From Clostridia bacterium (GTDB taxonomy: Bacteria; Bacillota; Clostridia; Oscillospirales; CAG-272): a stretch of 43,879 nucleotides of DNA. Position numbers and translations under genes: made by a program. Shown piece by piece: positions 14,362 to 21,304 of the stretch; position 1 is the stretch's first letter, and every line of letters begins with the position of its first letter. The DNA lies in the NCBI GenBank assembly GCA_017625755.1, contig JAGAKG010000066.1, positions 1 to 43,879 of the forward strand. The letters run 5' to 3'. The notes beneath the pieces are model-generated. The model saw only the letters and a program-made list of their open reading frames with translations. It was not told where the DNA came from and searched no databases.

Positions 14362-16361
14362 TACTTCTTCTCTCCCTTCATTTCACCGCTGTTGCCATAA
14401 AGGTCGGTCTTCATTTTATCAAAAAATGCCTTGCTTCTTTGCATTGTTTCATCGCTTAGCTTTCCGTCGGCTGCATTTGCATAGGCTTGAATACGGCTCG
14501 CCTCACCGCCAAGCTGACTGCGACGGTAGGCTTGCTTCATTTCATCGCTCCACGCACCGTTTTTCTTTTCCTGGTTAGAGATTTTTTTCTCAACATCTCC
14601 AGCGCGCTTTTCATACTGACTAAATTTAGTCATAAGATACTCGTCCGTCTTTCCTTCGCCCGCTGTTTTATCAAAGCTCTCATATTTGCGCGACATACGC
14701 TTGGCTTCCTTGTTCGCTTCTTTTGTGATAGCTCGCCCTTCTTTTTTCTCCTGGCGAGCGTGAGCGCGGTGTCTACCGAACTTTGTGTTGGAAATGGCAC
14801 CCTTAATTCCATTGTAGGGAAGCATCAAGGCAGCCCCGCCGAGCTTCAGTCCTGCCAAGCCGACACCCACAAGGGTACTTCCTATTGTTCTTCCGAGGGT
14901 TCTGCGCCCCATATGGTCTACACCGCCATTAAATCCAGCCTTCACTGTGCTTGCAGCTGACTTCGCTCCGCCAAGCAAGCCGCTGCCTGCGCCTTTGAAA
15001 AATCCACCCACTGCACCCTTTACGCCTTGCCCTGTGTAAGCAGCGCCACTTGCGGCGCGAGAACCGCTTTCGGCTCCGCCTGCGACAGAGGGCGAGCTGG
15101 GTGATGATGGTGTCGGCATAGCGGAAGATATCGCTGCTGCGATACCCGCTGAACCGCTACCGCTGCCGATAGCGCCACCACCAGTAGGGACATTACTGTT
15201 TGTAGTACCCGAGAAATTCGTAGTCTCTGTTTTTCTTCCGCCTTTATTACCAAAGCCGAAAGAGCTGTTGAATATGCTTCCGCCCAGGAATTTCATTCCG
15301 CTTGCTGCGCCAGTGGCAATACCGCCAGCTGCAAGCTTCAAGCCCGAGCCGAGCATCTGCTGTGTGAGCATAGCATTGTTTGCTTCGTTCTGGCCTGCGC
15401 CTTGAGATATGAGTTGCGCGAACAGCATCGAGGCGCTCGCTGGAACAAACGAGCCACCGATGATGAAAAGAATTTTCAATATCGGTGCTAAGCTTATGCG
15501 CTCTGCCACGCCTGGCTCGGTAATACCGTGAGGGTAAGCCCAGTTATCTACGATGTTACAGAATTGAGGTACGAGATTGAAATAGAGGTACATACATATG
15601 ATGATACCGCCTGCTCCGAGAAGCTTGGAAATTACATTCTCCTTCCAGAGGTCGAAGCTCTTGCCGTCGTCAAGAGGCGTTCTGGCAAGAGTGACAGGCG
15701 CTGCGAGGTAGTAGAAGAATACCTCAATAATTCTCTTGACAAGAGTGAAGCATACGGTAGCGAGCGTTATTACACAACAACCACAGGCGAGGATACAGAG
15801 CAGGAAGTTAAAGGTTTCGCCGTTGATTAAATCTTTATCAAAAGTTGAATTGAAGTATATATCATTAGGTTTTCCGCCAACCTTTACACAAGCATCGCAA
15901 AGCCTTTCGGCTATACCCGATGAGTTTCCGTCACCGCCCATAACAGACACGAGAAAGCTGAATATGTATCCCGTAGCTTGCAGTGCAATAAGGAACACCA
16001 GAGGTATAAAGAGCATCTTCAGAACCGAAAAGAGCGTCTTCTCGCCCATTTGCGAGAGGCTGTCTGTGGCACCCTTCGTAAACTGCGACTTGATTGCACC
16101 TATGGCAACAAAAGCACCCAGCAGAAGCACACACGCTCCCATTATATATAGGTACAGCTTCGTCATCGATACTCCGCCGTTGTCACCATTGAAAATAGCG
16201 ACAAACAGATTGGATATATTCTCACTCTGCCCGCCAGTGCCATTCTCGGTCATAGGAACGGCTCCGATGAGAAACGAAAATGCCTGGTCGAGCCAGTCGA
16301 TTATCTGCATAAAGCCCGAGCAAATATCCCACCATAAATTGTCAAGATTGAAAAACATCAT
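14361..16361 (-). CDS. VirB6/TrbL-like membrane protein (Mbov_0396/TcpH type)
   Basis: A 666-residue protein whose first 330 residues hold several hydrophobic segments (for example LYIMGACVLLLGAFVAIGAI, MLFIPLVFLIALQATGYIF, LLCILACGCCVITLATVCF), as in the VirB6/TrbL channel proteins of Gram-positive conjugative elements. From about 370 it is Gly/Ser/Ala-rich and unstructured, ending in a highly charged basic helical region (KKEGRAITKEANKEAKRM). It probably forms the membrane pore with VirB4. Start ATG follows CGGAG and nearly overlaps the lipoprotein stop; its own stop overlaps the virB4 start. Confidence 0.85.
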   Translation of the reverse strand: MMFFNLDNLWWDICSGFMQIIDWLDQAFSFLIGAVPMTENGTGGQSENISNLFVAIFNGDNGGVSMTKLYLYIMGACVLLLGAFVAIGAIKSQFTKGATDSLSQMGEKTLFSVLKMLFIPLVFLIALQATGYIFSFLVSVMGGDGNSSGIAERLCDACVKVGGKPNDIYFNSTFDKDLINGETFNFLLCILACGCCVITLATVCFTLVKRIIEVFFYYLAAPVTLARTPLDDGKSFDLWKENVISKLLGAGGIIICMYLYFNLVPQFCNIVDNWAYPHGITEPGVAERISLAPILKILFIIGGSFVPASASMLFAQLISQGAGQNEANNAMLTQQMLGSGLKLAAGGIATGAASGMKFLGGSIFNSSFGFGNKGGRKTETTNFSGTTNSNVPTGGGAIGSGSGSAGIAAAISSAMPTPSSPSSPSVAGGAESGSRAASGAAYTGQGVKGAVGGFFKGAGSGLLGGAKSAASTVKAGFNGGVDHMGRRTLGRTIGSTLVGVGLAGLKLGGAALMLPYNGIKGAISNTKFGRHRAHARQEKKEGRAITKEANKEAKRMSRKYESFDKTAGEGKTDEYLMTKFSQYEKRAGDVEKKISNQEKKNGAWSDEMKQAYRRSQLGGEASRIQAYANAADGKLSDETMQRSKAFFDKMKTDLYGNSGEMKGEKK

Positions 16362-16364
16362 ATT

Positions 16365-16952
16365 TTACTCCGCATAAAGCTCAATGTTTGTGATTTTGTA
16401 AACGGTTTGGTTCCATTCCAGATAATCGGCATCAGAAAGAGCACGATAATTTCGAGTATCGTCGGGGTAAATTCCCACATTAAAAGTTGGATATTTAATA
16501 TCAACGAAATAATTAGGCTCAAGCACAACATCGGTCTTTTCCCCCGCGTTCAGCGAAACAGTTTTTAGCACCGTCGTCAAAGCATCATTCACACCTATAC
16601 GGCTCCCCGCAAAACATACCGACACATTTCTATCCGCCTCAATGGTAAATTTAACTTTCGTTATGGTCTTGTCTACCACAGCTCGCTTAAAATAAAAAGA
16701 AAAAGTTGCTACCTTCCTACCTTCGGCGAGGTCGTTTTTTACTGTCCCCCAGCTTTGTTTCCCAACACTATCGTGATTTATGTAGGCACCAACAGTTCGA
16801 TTAAAGGTTGAATATCGTCCTGCATCAAACAAGCTCTCATCAAGCAGTCCATTGTTTTTAATGCCCTCATCACCCCCGTTACAAGAGGCAAGTGCGAGAA
16901 CGAGAGTAGATACAAGCAGCAGAACTGCTACAATCCTTTTTATTGTATTCAT
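16365..16952 (-). CDS. lipoprotein upstream of VirB6
   Basis: A 195-residue protein. I choose the ATG at 16952 (AGAAAGG nine bases upstream); an in-frame ATG at 16991 lacks a site and lies in an A/T repeat. The signal peptide KRIVAVLLLVSTLVLALAS is followed by the lipobox cysteine (LASC). The mature part is a probable beta-sandwich. It is the last gene before VirB6, with close spacing, so it is probably a surface or outer-membrane-leaflet part of the conjugation machine. Similar in plan to the lipoprotein at 17435-18064, but not clearly homologous. Confidence 0.8.
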   Translation of the reverse strand: MNTIKRIVAVLLLVSTLVLALASCNGGDEGIKNNGLLDESLFDAGRYSTFNRTVGAYINHDSVGKQSWGTVKNDLAEGRKVATFSFYFKRAVVDKTITKVKFTIEADRNVSVCFAGSRIGVNDALTTVLKTVSLNAGEKTDVVLEPNYFVDIKYPTFNVGIYPDDTRNYRALSDADYLEWNQTVYKITNIELYAE

Positions 16953-16991
16953 TTTAATTAGCCTTTCTATTTTTCGTATTTTGAAATTCAT

Positions 16992-17021
16992 AAATTCATA
17001 AATTCAAGAATTTAAAAATTC
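16992..17021. repeat. 30-bp A/T-rich repeat, copy 1
   Basis: Exactly repeated at 17381-17410, so the pair flanks the gene at 17048-17356. Built from AATTCATAAATTC and AAGAATTTAAAAATTC pieces, with further degenerate AATTC units on both sides. Confidence 0.9.
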
Positions 17022-17047
17022 GTAAATTCTTGAATTCAATATTTCAA

Positions 17048-17356
17048 TCAAATATCCGCTAGGTCTTGATTGAAATTCTTAGTTTGTATCCAACGCTCCG
17101 TAAGAGCTTCGCTCAAGGAGTTTCTTGTACTCTGATGCCCATACTGTCGCTCAAGGTCTGCCATAGATATTTTCAATACAAGCTTCTTGACAAAAGTCTT
17201 CTTGTCTACAAGGTAGTAACAGTAGTATAGGAAATCTCTGTAATCCTCTACCAAGCTTGCCTCTACGCAATACCGCGAGCTTACGTTACACGATAAATAT
17301 GAGCTTATATCAAACACATACAAACGAGTTTGCCGAGTAGGAACGTAGTTTGCCAT
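17048..17356 (-). CDS. hypothetical protein (102 aa) between two lipoprotein genes
   Basis: A 102-residue soluble protein rich in Tyr, Ser and Leu, unrecognised. No membrane segment or signal. The C-terminal part (LVLKISMADLERQYGHQ) looks helical. ATG is seven bases after AAAGGA. It is bounded on both sides by the same 30-bp A/T-rich repeat, which suggests it may have arrived as a small cassette or be separately regulated within the transfer operon. Confidence 0.7.
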   Translation of the reverse strand: MANYVPTRQTRLYVFDISSYLSCNVSSRYCVEASLVEDYRDFLYYCYYLVDKKTFVKKLVLKISMADLERQYGHQSTRNSLSEALTERWIQTKNFNQDLADI

Positions 17357-17380
17357 TGTTGTATCCTTTCTTGAATTTTT

Positions 17381-17410
17381 AAATTCATAAATTCAAGAAT
17401 TTAAAAATTC
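17381..17410. repeat. 30-bp A/T-rich repeat, copy 2
   Basis: Identical to 16992-17021. Lies between the lipoprotein ending at 17435 and the start of the 102-aa gene; flanked by further TTGAATTTTTAAATTC-like units. Confidence 0.9.
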
Positions 17411-17434
17411 AGCAATTCAAAAATTTAGGTTTTC

Positions 17435-18064
17435 TCAAGTCACCGTAGTCTGCGCTCCGTAAAACACCATACCCTCAATCCTATATTCAATCGCAACCCA
17501 GGTTGCAAAGTCGAGCACTTCCTTAGCTGCGCCTTCCGATGCCGTAGCTGCTGGCTCATAACTGAGTGGCAGCGTCGGCAGGAACCGAAGCTCGTACTCC
17601 ACCGTTTGTTCCTTCCATATAGTATTACCGTTGTAGAGAGATACCGAAACGGGTGCCGCTTCGCCTGCGGTGAGCTGTACGGTTGCGGTGCCGCACAAGA
17701 CTTGCTCGGCACCGTCTACACTGCTATAACACTCAACGGTGACTTCCGCATCGAGGCTCGCCGTCAGAGAAAAGTCGCACTGTACCATTTCAAAGCCCTC
17801 GTAGCTCGAGGTCTGAATTTCCAACCCCACGCTCTTAATACGCTGGGCTACCGTTCCGTCATAGAGGCTTGAGGGCGAAAGCGTGACTACCGAGTAATCC
17901 TCGTCGCCAGAAGCATCACTGTTCCACCTCTTTATGCTCGCCGAGCTCAAAACCTCTTGAGCTGGCGAGCCTTCTCCCTCTACCTCACACGATAGAAGGG
18001 TAGAAGCAAACAACAAAAGTACCAAAACCACCGCAAATATGCGGTTTTTTTCTTTGATAAACAC
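17435..18064 (-). CDS. lipoprotein, transfer region
   Basis: A 209-residue protein with a signal peptide (FAVVLVLLLFASTLLS) and lipobox cysteine (TLLSC), then an acidic spacer and a beta-rich domain. The start is GTG at 18064, two codons after the stop of the partition gene, with AGGCGG upstream in that gene. It may support the type IV channel or mating contact at the cell surface. Not recognised beyond that. Confidence 0.78.
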   Translation of the reverse strand: MFIKEKNRIFAVVLVLLLFASTLLSCEVEGEGSPAQEVLSSASIKRWNSDASGDEDYSVVTLSPSSLYDGTVAQRIKSVGLEIQTSSYEGFEMVQCDFSLTASLDAEVTVECYSSVDGAEQVLCGTATVQLTAGEAAPVSVSLYNGNTIWKEQTVEYELRFLPTLPLSYEPAATASEGAAKEVLDFATWVAIEYRIEGMVFYGAQTTVT

Positions 18065-18068
18065 CGTA

Positions 18069-18440
18069 TTAACCGCCTATGATAGCAGCATAATACTTGT
18101 CAATAGCCTTCATCACAAGTTCGCTCACGAAAGCGTCCTCGGTTTTGCCCTGCTCGGCAAGCACAATGCGAAGCTTCTTCTTGTATTCGGGGGTAATCGT
18201 CGCTCTGACATAGGTGGTCTTGAGAGCCGTGTCTTCCTTCCTCGGTCTTCCGCGCTTCTTTCCCGTCGTTGCAGGGACAGGCGCGGGCGCTGAAGCAACA
18301 GGCGCTATTTCCTCGACCGCAGGAAGTCCTGCTATTTCGGTCTGCTCGTAGTTGTCTTCCTCGTTCTGAGTTCCTTCCATTTCAGCAAAATGCTTAGCTG
18401 CCATTTCCTTTAATATATCTGCCTTCTTCTGTTTAGCCAT
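18069..18440 (-). CDS. small centromere-binding-like partition protein
   Basis: A 123-residue protein directly downstream of parA. The N-terminus is acidic and disordered; the middle has an AT-hook-like KKRGRPRKED; the C-terminus (YVRATITPEYKKKLRIVLAEQGKTEDAFVSE) looks like a ribbon-helix-helix. It probably replaces ParB by binding the TTACTGAA-type repeats on both sides of parA and stimulating the ParA ATPase. An AT-hook fits these very A/T-rich sites. It may also act as a repressor of its own operon. ATG follows GAGG. Confidence 0.72.
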   Translation of the reverse strand: MAKQKKADILKEMAAKHFAEMEGTQNEEDNYEQTEIAGLPAVEEIAPVASAPAPVPATTGKKRGRPRKEDTALKTTYVRATITPEYKKKLRIVLAEQGKTEDAFVSELVMKAIDKYYAAIIGG

Positions 18441-18459
18441 TTTTTATCCTCACTTTTCT

Positions 18460-18600
18460 ATTTATTTGTTAATTTAGTAATTCCGTAATTTTAATATTTA
18501 GTAAATTTACGGAATTACTGTTTTAATATTTTACTGAAATACTAAATTATTATTTTACTATTTAGTATTTTATTATTTCCGTAAAATTACGGTTTTATTG
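18460..18600. repeat. A/T-rich repeats between parA and its partner gene
   Basis: A cluster of TTCCGTAA, TTACGGAA, TTACTGAA and TAGTAATT units in both orientations fills the space between the two partition genes and overlaps the end of parA. Related units occur upstream of parA (19440-19662). Probable binding sites of the 18069-18440 protein. Confidence 0.65.
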
Positions 18601-19362
18601 CTTTACCGCCTCAAGTATCTCCTCAATAGCAGCTGCATACTGCTGCGTGACCTTGCTCTTGGGGGCGTAGTCAAACAAGCTCTGGCAAGCCATTTGGCTC
18701 TCGCCGATGGGTGCAGGGAAGGTTCCTATCGAAGTCCTGAAGGCTTTGACGCCGTGCCTCTCAAAGAGCGCTTCTGCCGAAGCCTTAACAGTATCAGCAA
18801 GCTTCGTGTTATTGTTCTTAGTAAAGAGAACTCCTGCGACATTAATCTTTCTGTCATAGGCTCCCGTCGTTTCTCTGACCGTTTCAATAAGCTTTCCACT
18901 ACCTTGCGCCGAGAACACACCAGGCTCGGATACGATTACAACATTATCCACAAACAAAAACACATTATACACAAAGGTGTTGATTGCAGGGGGGCAGTCA
19001 ACAAGAACATAGTCGTATTGCTCCGCCGCTGCCTTCAGCGCCTTTGACAATAGAAGCTCTCGTCCTACCTTGCCAGTGATAATCATTTCCTTAAAGCCCA
19101 GAACCTCGTCGCTCGGCACAATGTCACCATAAGGCGTACTCTGTACCGTTTCCTCGAAGCCCGCTTCGCCGAGCAGCAGCTCGGCAACCGTGTTCCTATC
19201 TTCCGTAGATACTCCTACATAAGATGTGAGGTTGCCCTGCGGATCCATATCTACCATAAGAACGCGCTTGCCGTTCTTCGTCAGATATGCCGCAGTCTGC
19301 ATCGTGGTCGTCGTCTTGCCGACGCCACCTTTCTGGTTGATGAAGCAAATCTTATTTGCCAT
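18595..19362 (-). CDS. parA: ParA partition ATPase
   Basis: A 255-residue Soj/ParA ATPase with the deviant Walker A KGGVGKTT at residues 10-17, switch region MDPQGNL and Walker B YVLVDCPPAI. There is no N-terminal DNA-binding extension, as in small type Ib ParA proteins, which fits a ribbon-helix-helix partner rather than true ParB. It has its own consensus promoter and A/T-rich repeat clusters on both sides, making a full partition locus inside the transfer region. ATG follows AAAGGAG. Confidence 0.95.
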   Translation of the reverse strand: MANKICFINQKGGVGKTTTTMQTAAYLTKNGKRVLMVDMDPQGNLTSYVGVSTEDRNTVAELLLGEAGFEETVQSTPYGDIVPSDEVLGFKEMIITGKVGRELLLSKALKAAAEQYDYVLVDCPPAINTFVYNVFLFVDNVVIVSEPGVFSAQGSGKLIETVRETTGAYDRKINVAGVLFTKNNNTKLADTVKASAEALFERHGVKAFRTSIGTFPAPIGESQMACQSLFDYAPKSKVTQQYAAAIEEILEAVKQ

Positions 19363-19380
19363 TTTGTTTCTCTCCTTTTA

Positions 19381-19406
19381 ATATAAGTTTTTTCTGCACT
19401 TATATT
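19381..19406. promoter_or_regulatory. inverted repeat operator downstream of the parA -10
   Basis: ATATAAGT and ACTTATAT arms separated by nine bases, lying over the transcription start of parA. Good candidate for autoregulation of the partition operon. Confidence 0.55.
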
Positions 19407-19432
19407 GTACCACAACCAAAACGATTTGTCAA
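19404..19432 (-). promoter_or_regulatory. parA promoter
   Basis: Minus strand TTGACA, 17-base spacer, TACAAT; the transcript starts about 35 bases before the parA ATG. Confidence 0.88.
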
Positions 19433-19439
19433 TGATTTT

Positions 19440-19662
19440 TTCAGTATTTTTAATAAATTACTGAAATAATAATTTACTGAATTACTAAAATAATATTTTA
19501 CTGAAATAATGAATTACTGAATTATCATTTTATCAGATTACTGAAAAAGAGAATTTTGTATTATTTCAGTAATCTTACGGAAATAACAAATAAATGAGAT
19601 GTGGGGTAATGCTTTTATGTTTTCTTTATTATTTCAGTAAAACTACTGAATTACTGAAATAA
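19440..19662. repeat. centromere-like (parS) repeat cluster
   Basis: At least eight copies of TTACTGAA, six on the plus strand and two inverted (TTCAGTAA), often followed by ATAAT, plus related TTACGGAA. It lies upstream of the parA promoter. Similar units recur at 18460-18600, 24566-24612, 36880-36900 and 39770-39785. The arrangement is that of a plasmid centromere bound by a small partition protein. Confidence 0.7.
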
Positions 19663-19689
19663 TACTGTTGCCGTTGGAATATTGTACTG

Positions 19690-19985
19690 CAACCGCCAAA
19701 AAGCAGGGAAGTCGGCAGAGCCCTGCGCCGAGCTACGCTCCGATGCGTGGCCGAGGACAGCCGGGCTTCGCCGACTGGCGTGAAGAAATCAAGCCCGATG
19801 CCTCACAGCTCGATGCTCTTAAGCGCCACCCTTGACAGCCTTAACCTTTACTCTTGTGCGGTTGTCGCGCCGTACAAGAACGGAACGCACCCTGGCGAAC
19901 TGACAGCTATGCACCGCCAAGCTTCTCACCAGGGTGCGTTCCGAACCCTCGCTATGTTACAAAACAGCTCTCGAGTGGCTGTTCT
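19690..19985. other. structured non-coding region between pilin gene and parS
   Basis: No credible gene is present. Strong inverted repeats are visible: AGTCGGC/GCCGACT (19710-19716 with 19770-19776) around a GAGCCC/GGGCTT pair, and a perfect 15-bp stem (19881-19895 with 19929-19943). A hairpin AACAGC/GCTGTT at 19963-19983 with a short T-run leftward probably ends the pilin transcript. The rest could be an RNA gene or a DNA site; no clear promoter was found. Confidence 0.5.
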
Positions 19986-19988
19986 GTA

Positions 19989-20294
19989 TTATTTCGGCTC
20001 AATTGCGTCCAGCCCGTTTCCGCTGAAGACGGTCATAAGGAAATTCATAAGCAACGGTGCCAGCCAAATAGAAACAACACATACAACCATTCCTAGGAGC
20101 TGACCTATGAGAGCCTTTTTAGCCTTAGTCTTTTCCTCATCAGTCGATGCCTTCGCCATTCTAATACCGTTTATTATACCAAGCACAAGGAACACGCCCG
20201 CCGCTATGGTTAAAAGCGTAGGTATAAGATAGCTGTTAAAGAAGGTCACAAGCTGCCCTATCATATTCTGATACTGATTATTTCCTGCGTTCAT
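19989..20294 (-). CDS. VirB2-like pilin/conjugal membrane protein
   Basis: A 101-residue protein (ATG at 20294; GGAG twelve bases upstream; a TTG 33 bases earlier is possible). Two membrane segments, LIPTLLTIAAGVFLVLGII and LLGMVVCVVSIWLAPLLM, flank a basic loop (MAKASTDEEKTKAKKA). This is the plan of TrbC/VirB2-type and Mbov_0395-type pilin-like proteins. It has a separate promoter and a probable terminator after it, so it may be made in larger amounts than the rest of the transfer genes. Confidence 0.75.
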   Translation of the reverse strand: MNAGNNQYQNMIGQLVTFFNSYLIPTLLTIAAGVFLVLGIINGIRMAKASTDEEKTKAKKALIGQLLGMVVCVVSIWLAPLLMNFLMTVFSGNGLDAIEPK

Positions 20295-20402
20295 CTTTTC
20301 GTTATTCTCCTTTCTTAGTCTCGCCAAGCTAAACTAGGTATCGCGCGCCCGCCGCCTGGCGGCTCTCCTCGCAGAGTTTTCGGACTCCGAAAATCTCTCT
20401 GC

Positions 20403-20439
20403 TTGACAATATGATACCATATATTTTGGATATTGTCAA
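20403..20439 (-). promoter_or_regulatory. pilin promoter with inverted-repeat operator
   Basis: Minus strand TTGACA (20434-20439), 17-base spacer, TATCAT (20411-20416). The promoter is framed by a 10-bp inverted repeat, TTGACAATAT (20403-20412) and ATATTGTCAA (20430-20439), so a dimeric repressor could cover both hexamers. Confidence 0.75.
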
Positions 20440-20543
20440 GAGTGTGGCAAAAATAAGGTACAATTTTTTAAAATTTAAAAATCGGCGCAAATGCTTGTTT
20501 GTAAGGCGCTTTCGGATTTTTTGTGTACTTTTTTGCCACACTC
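20440..20543. repeat. long inverted repeat between the divergent transfer promoters
   Basis: Perfect 14-bp arms, GAGTGTGGCAAAAA (20440-20453) and its complement (20530-20543), with further nested pairing (AAAATC..GCGC with GCGC..GGATTTT) inside. Not coding. Could be an oriT-associated foldback, a regulatory site or a short RNA. Confidence 0.6.
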
Positions 20544-20583
20544 CTTCTTATCCTGCTTCCCTACAAAACGCACGAATTAGGTG

Positions 20584-20612
20584 TTGACAACCGCAGTTGT
20601 TTCGTGTATAAT
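20584..20612 (+). promoter_or_regulatory. consensus promoter of the relaxase operon
   Basis: Perfect TTGACA, 17-base spacer, TATAAT. The spacer contains a palindrome ACAACCGCAGTTGT, a likely operator for autoregulation by the accessory protein encoded at 20831. Confidence 0.92.
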
Positions 20613-20670
20613 ATAAATTGAATAAAAATAAACAGGCACAGGCGGTTTATTTTTAAACCTTGTGAGAGCA

Positions 20671-20790
20671 GGGAAGACTCCGCAGAGTCTGACCGTACAC
20701 CCGCAAAAAACTTTGCGGGCAGGCTCCCGCCAGCGAGAGCCTGCCGAGGATTGCTCACGCAATCGAGGGGCGGAAACCCAGTTTTCCGAA
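20671..20790. other. candidate origin of transfer (oriT)
   Basis: Five consecutive perfect hairpins: AGACTC/GAGTCT, CCGCAAA/TTTGCGG, GGCAGGCTC/GAGCCTGCC, GATTGC/GCAATC and CGGAAA/TTTCCG. The cluster lies between the promoter and the relaxosome accessory gene, the common place for oriT with MobP-type relaxases. The nick site cannot be pinpointed by eye. Confidence 0.55.
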
Positions 20791-20830
20791 CCTTCCTGTT
20801 AGAAACAATTATAGAGAGGTACCTTACGCT

Positions 20831-21304
20831 ATGGCTAAAAAATCCGTATCAAACGAGCTTCGTATCAGAGTTACAAAACCCAAAGTTATGGATATGATAA
20901 ACACGATAAAAGCACAAGGGCATTATACCACAGTCAACGCGATGCTCAACGACGCGCTCGAGCGCGGGCTCCCGTATATCTCTGGCAAGAAGTCCCCAGA
21001 GGTGAACGCAAACACCCGAGAAATTGTCAAGCGTGTATCCGAGGCTGTCGCATCACAACTGTCAGAATTTGAGTACAAAGTAATTTTCAATATGAAGAAA
21101 ATACAGATACTCCAGACTATCCAGGAACAGATGCTCGGCTCTCTCGTAAATGAATTTGAGTTCTTCCTCTCAACAAACGGTATCAAACTAGACAGCGCCT
21201 TGCTTGAGAGCTTCAAGGAAAGTCTGCCAGAACGCTTCGAGACCGAGAAGCAGGATTACATCAACCAACTCCTCTCGGCAACGAAAGACGAGGATAACGA
21301 ATGA
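20831..21304 (+). CDS. relaxosome accessory protein (MobC-like)
   Basis: A 157-residue protein: a ribbon-helix-helix-like N-terminus (ELRIRVTKPKVMDMINTIKAQG..TVNAMLNDALERG) followed by long helices likely to dimerise. Such proteins bind oriT next to the nick site and help the relaxase; they often repress their own promoter. It overlaps the relaxase start by four bases (ATGA). The name MobC-like is based on context and fold impression, not on close similarity. Confidence 0.75.
   Translation: MAKKSVSNELRIRVTKPKVMDMINTIKAQGHYTTVNAMLNDALERGLPYISGKKSPEVNANTREIVKRVSEAVASQLSEFEYKVIFNMKKIQILQTIQEQMLGSLVNEFEFFLSTNGIKLDSALLESFKESLPERFETEKQDYINQLLSATKDEDNE

Noticed and set aside
20329..20541. A 70-codon minus-strand ORF before the pilin gene
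   Set aside because: It covers the pilin promoter and a long inverted repeat, and no ribosome binding site is present.
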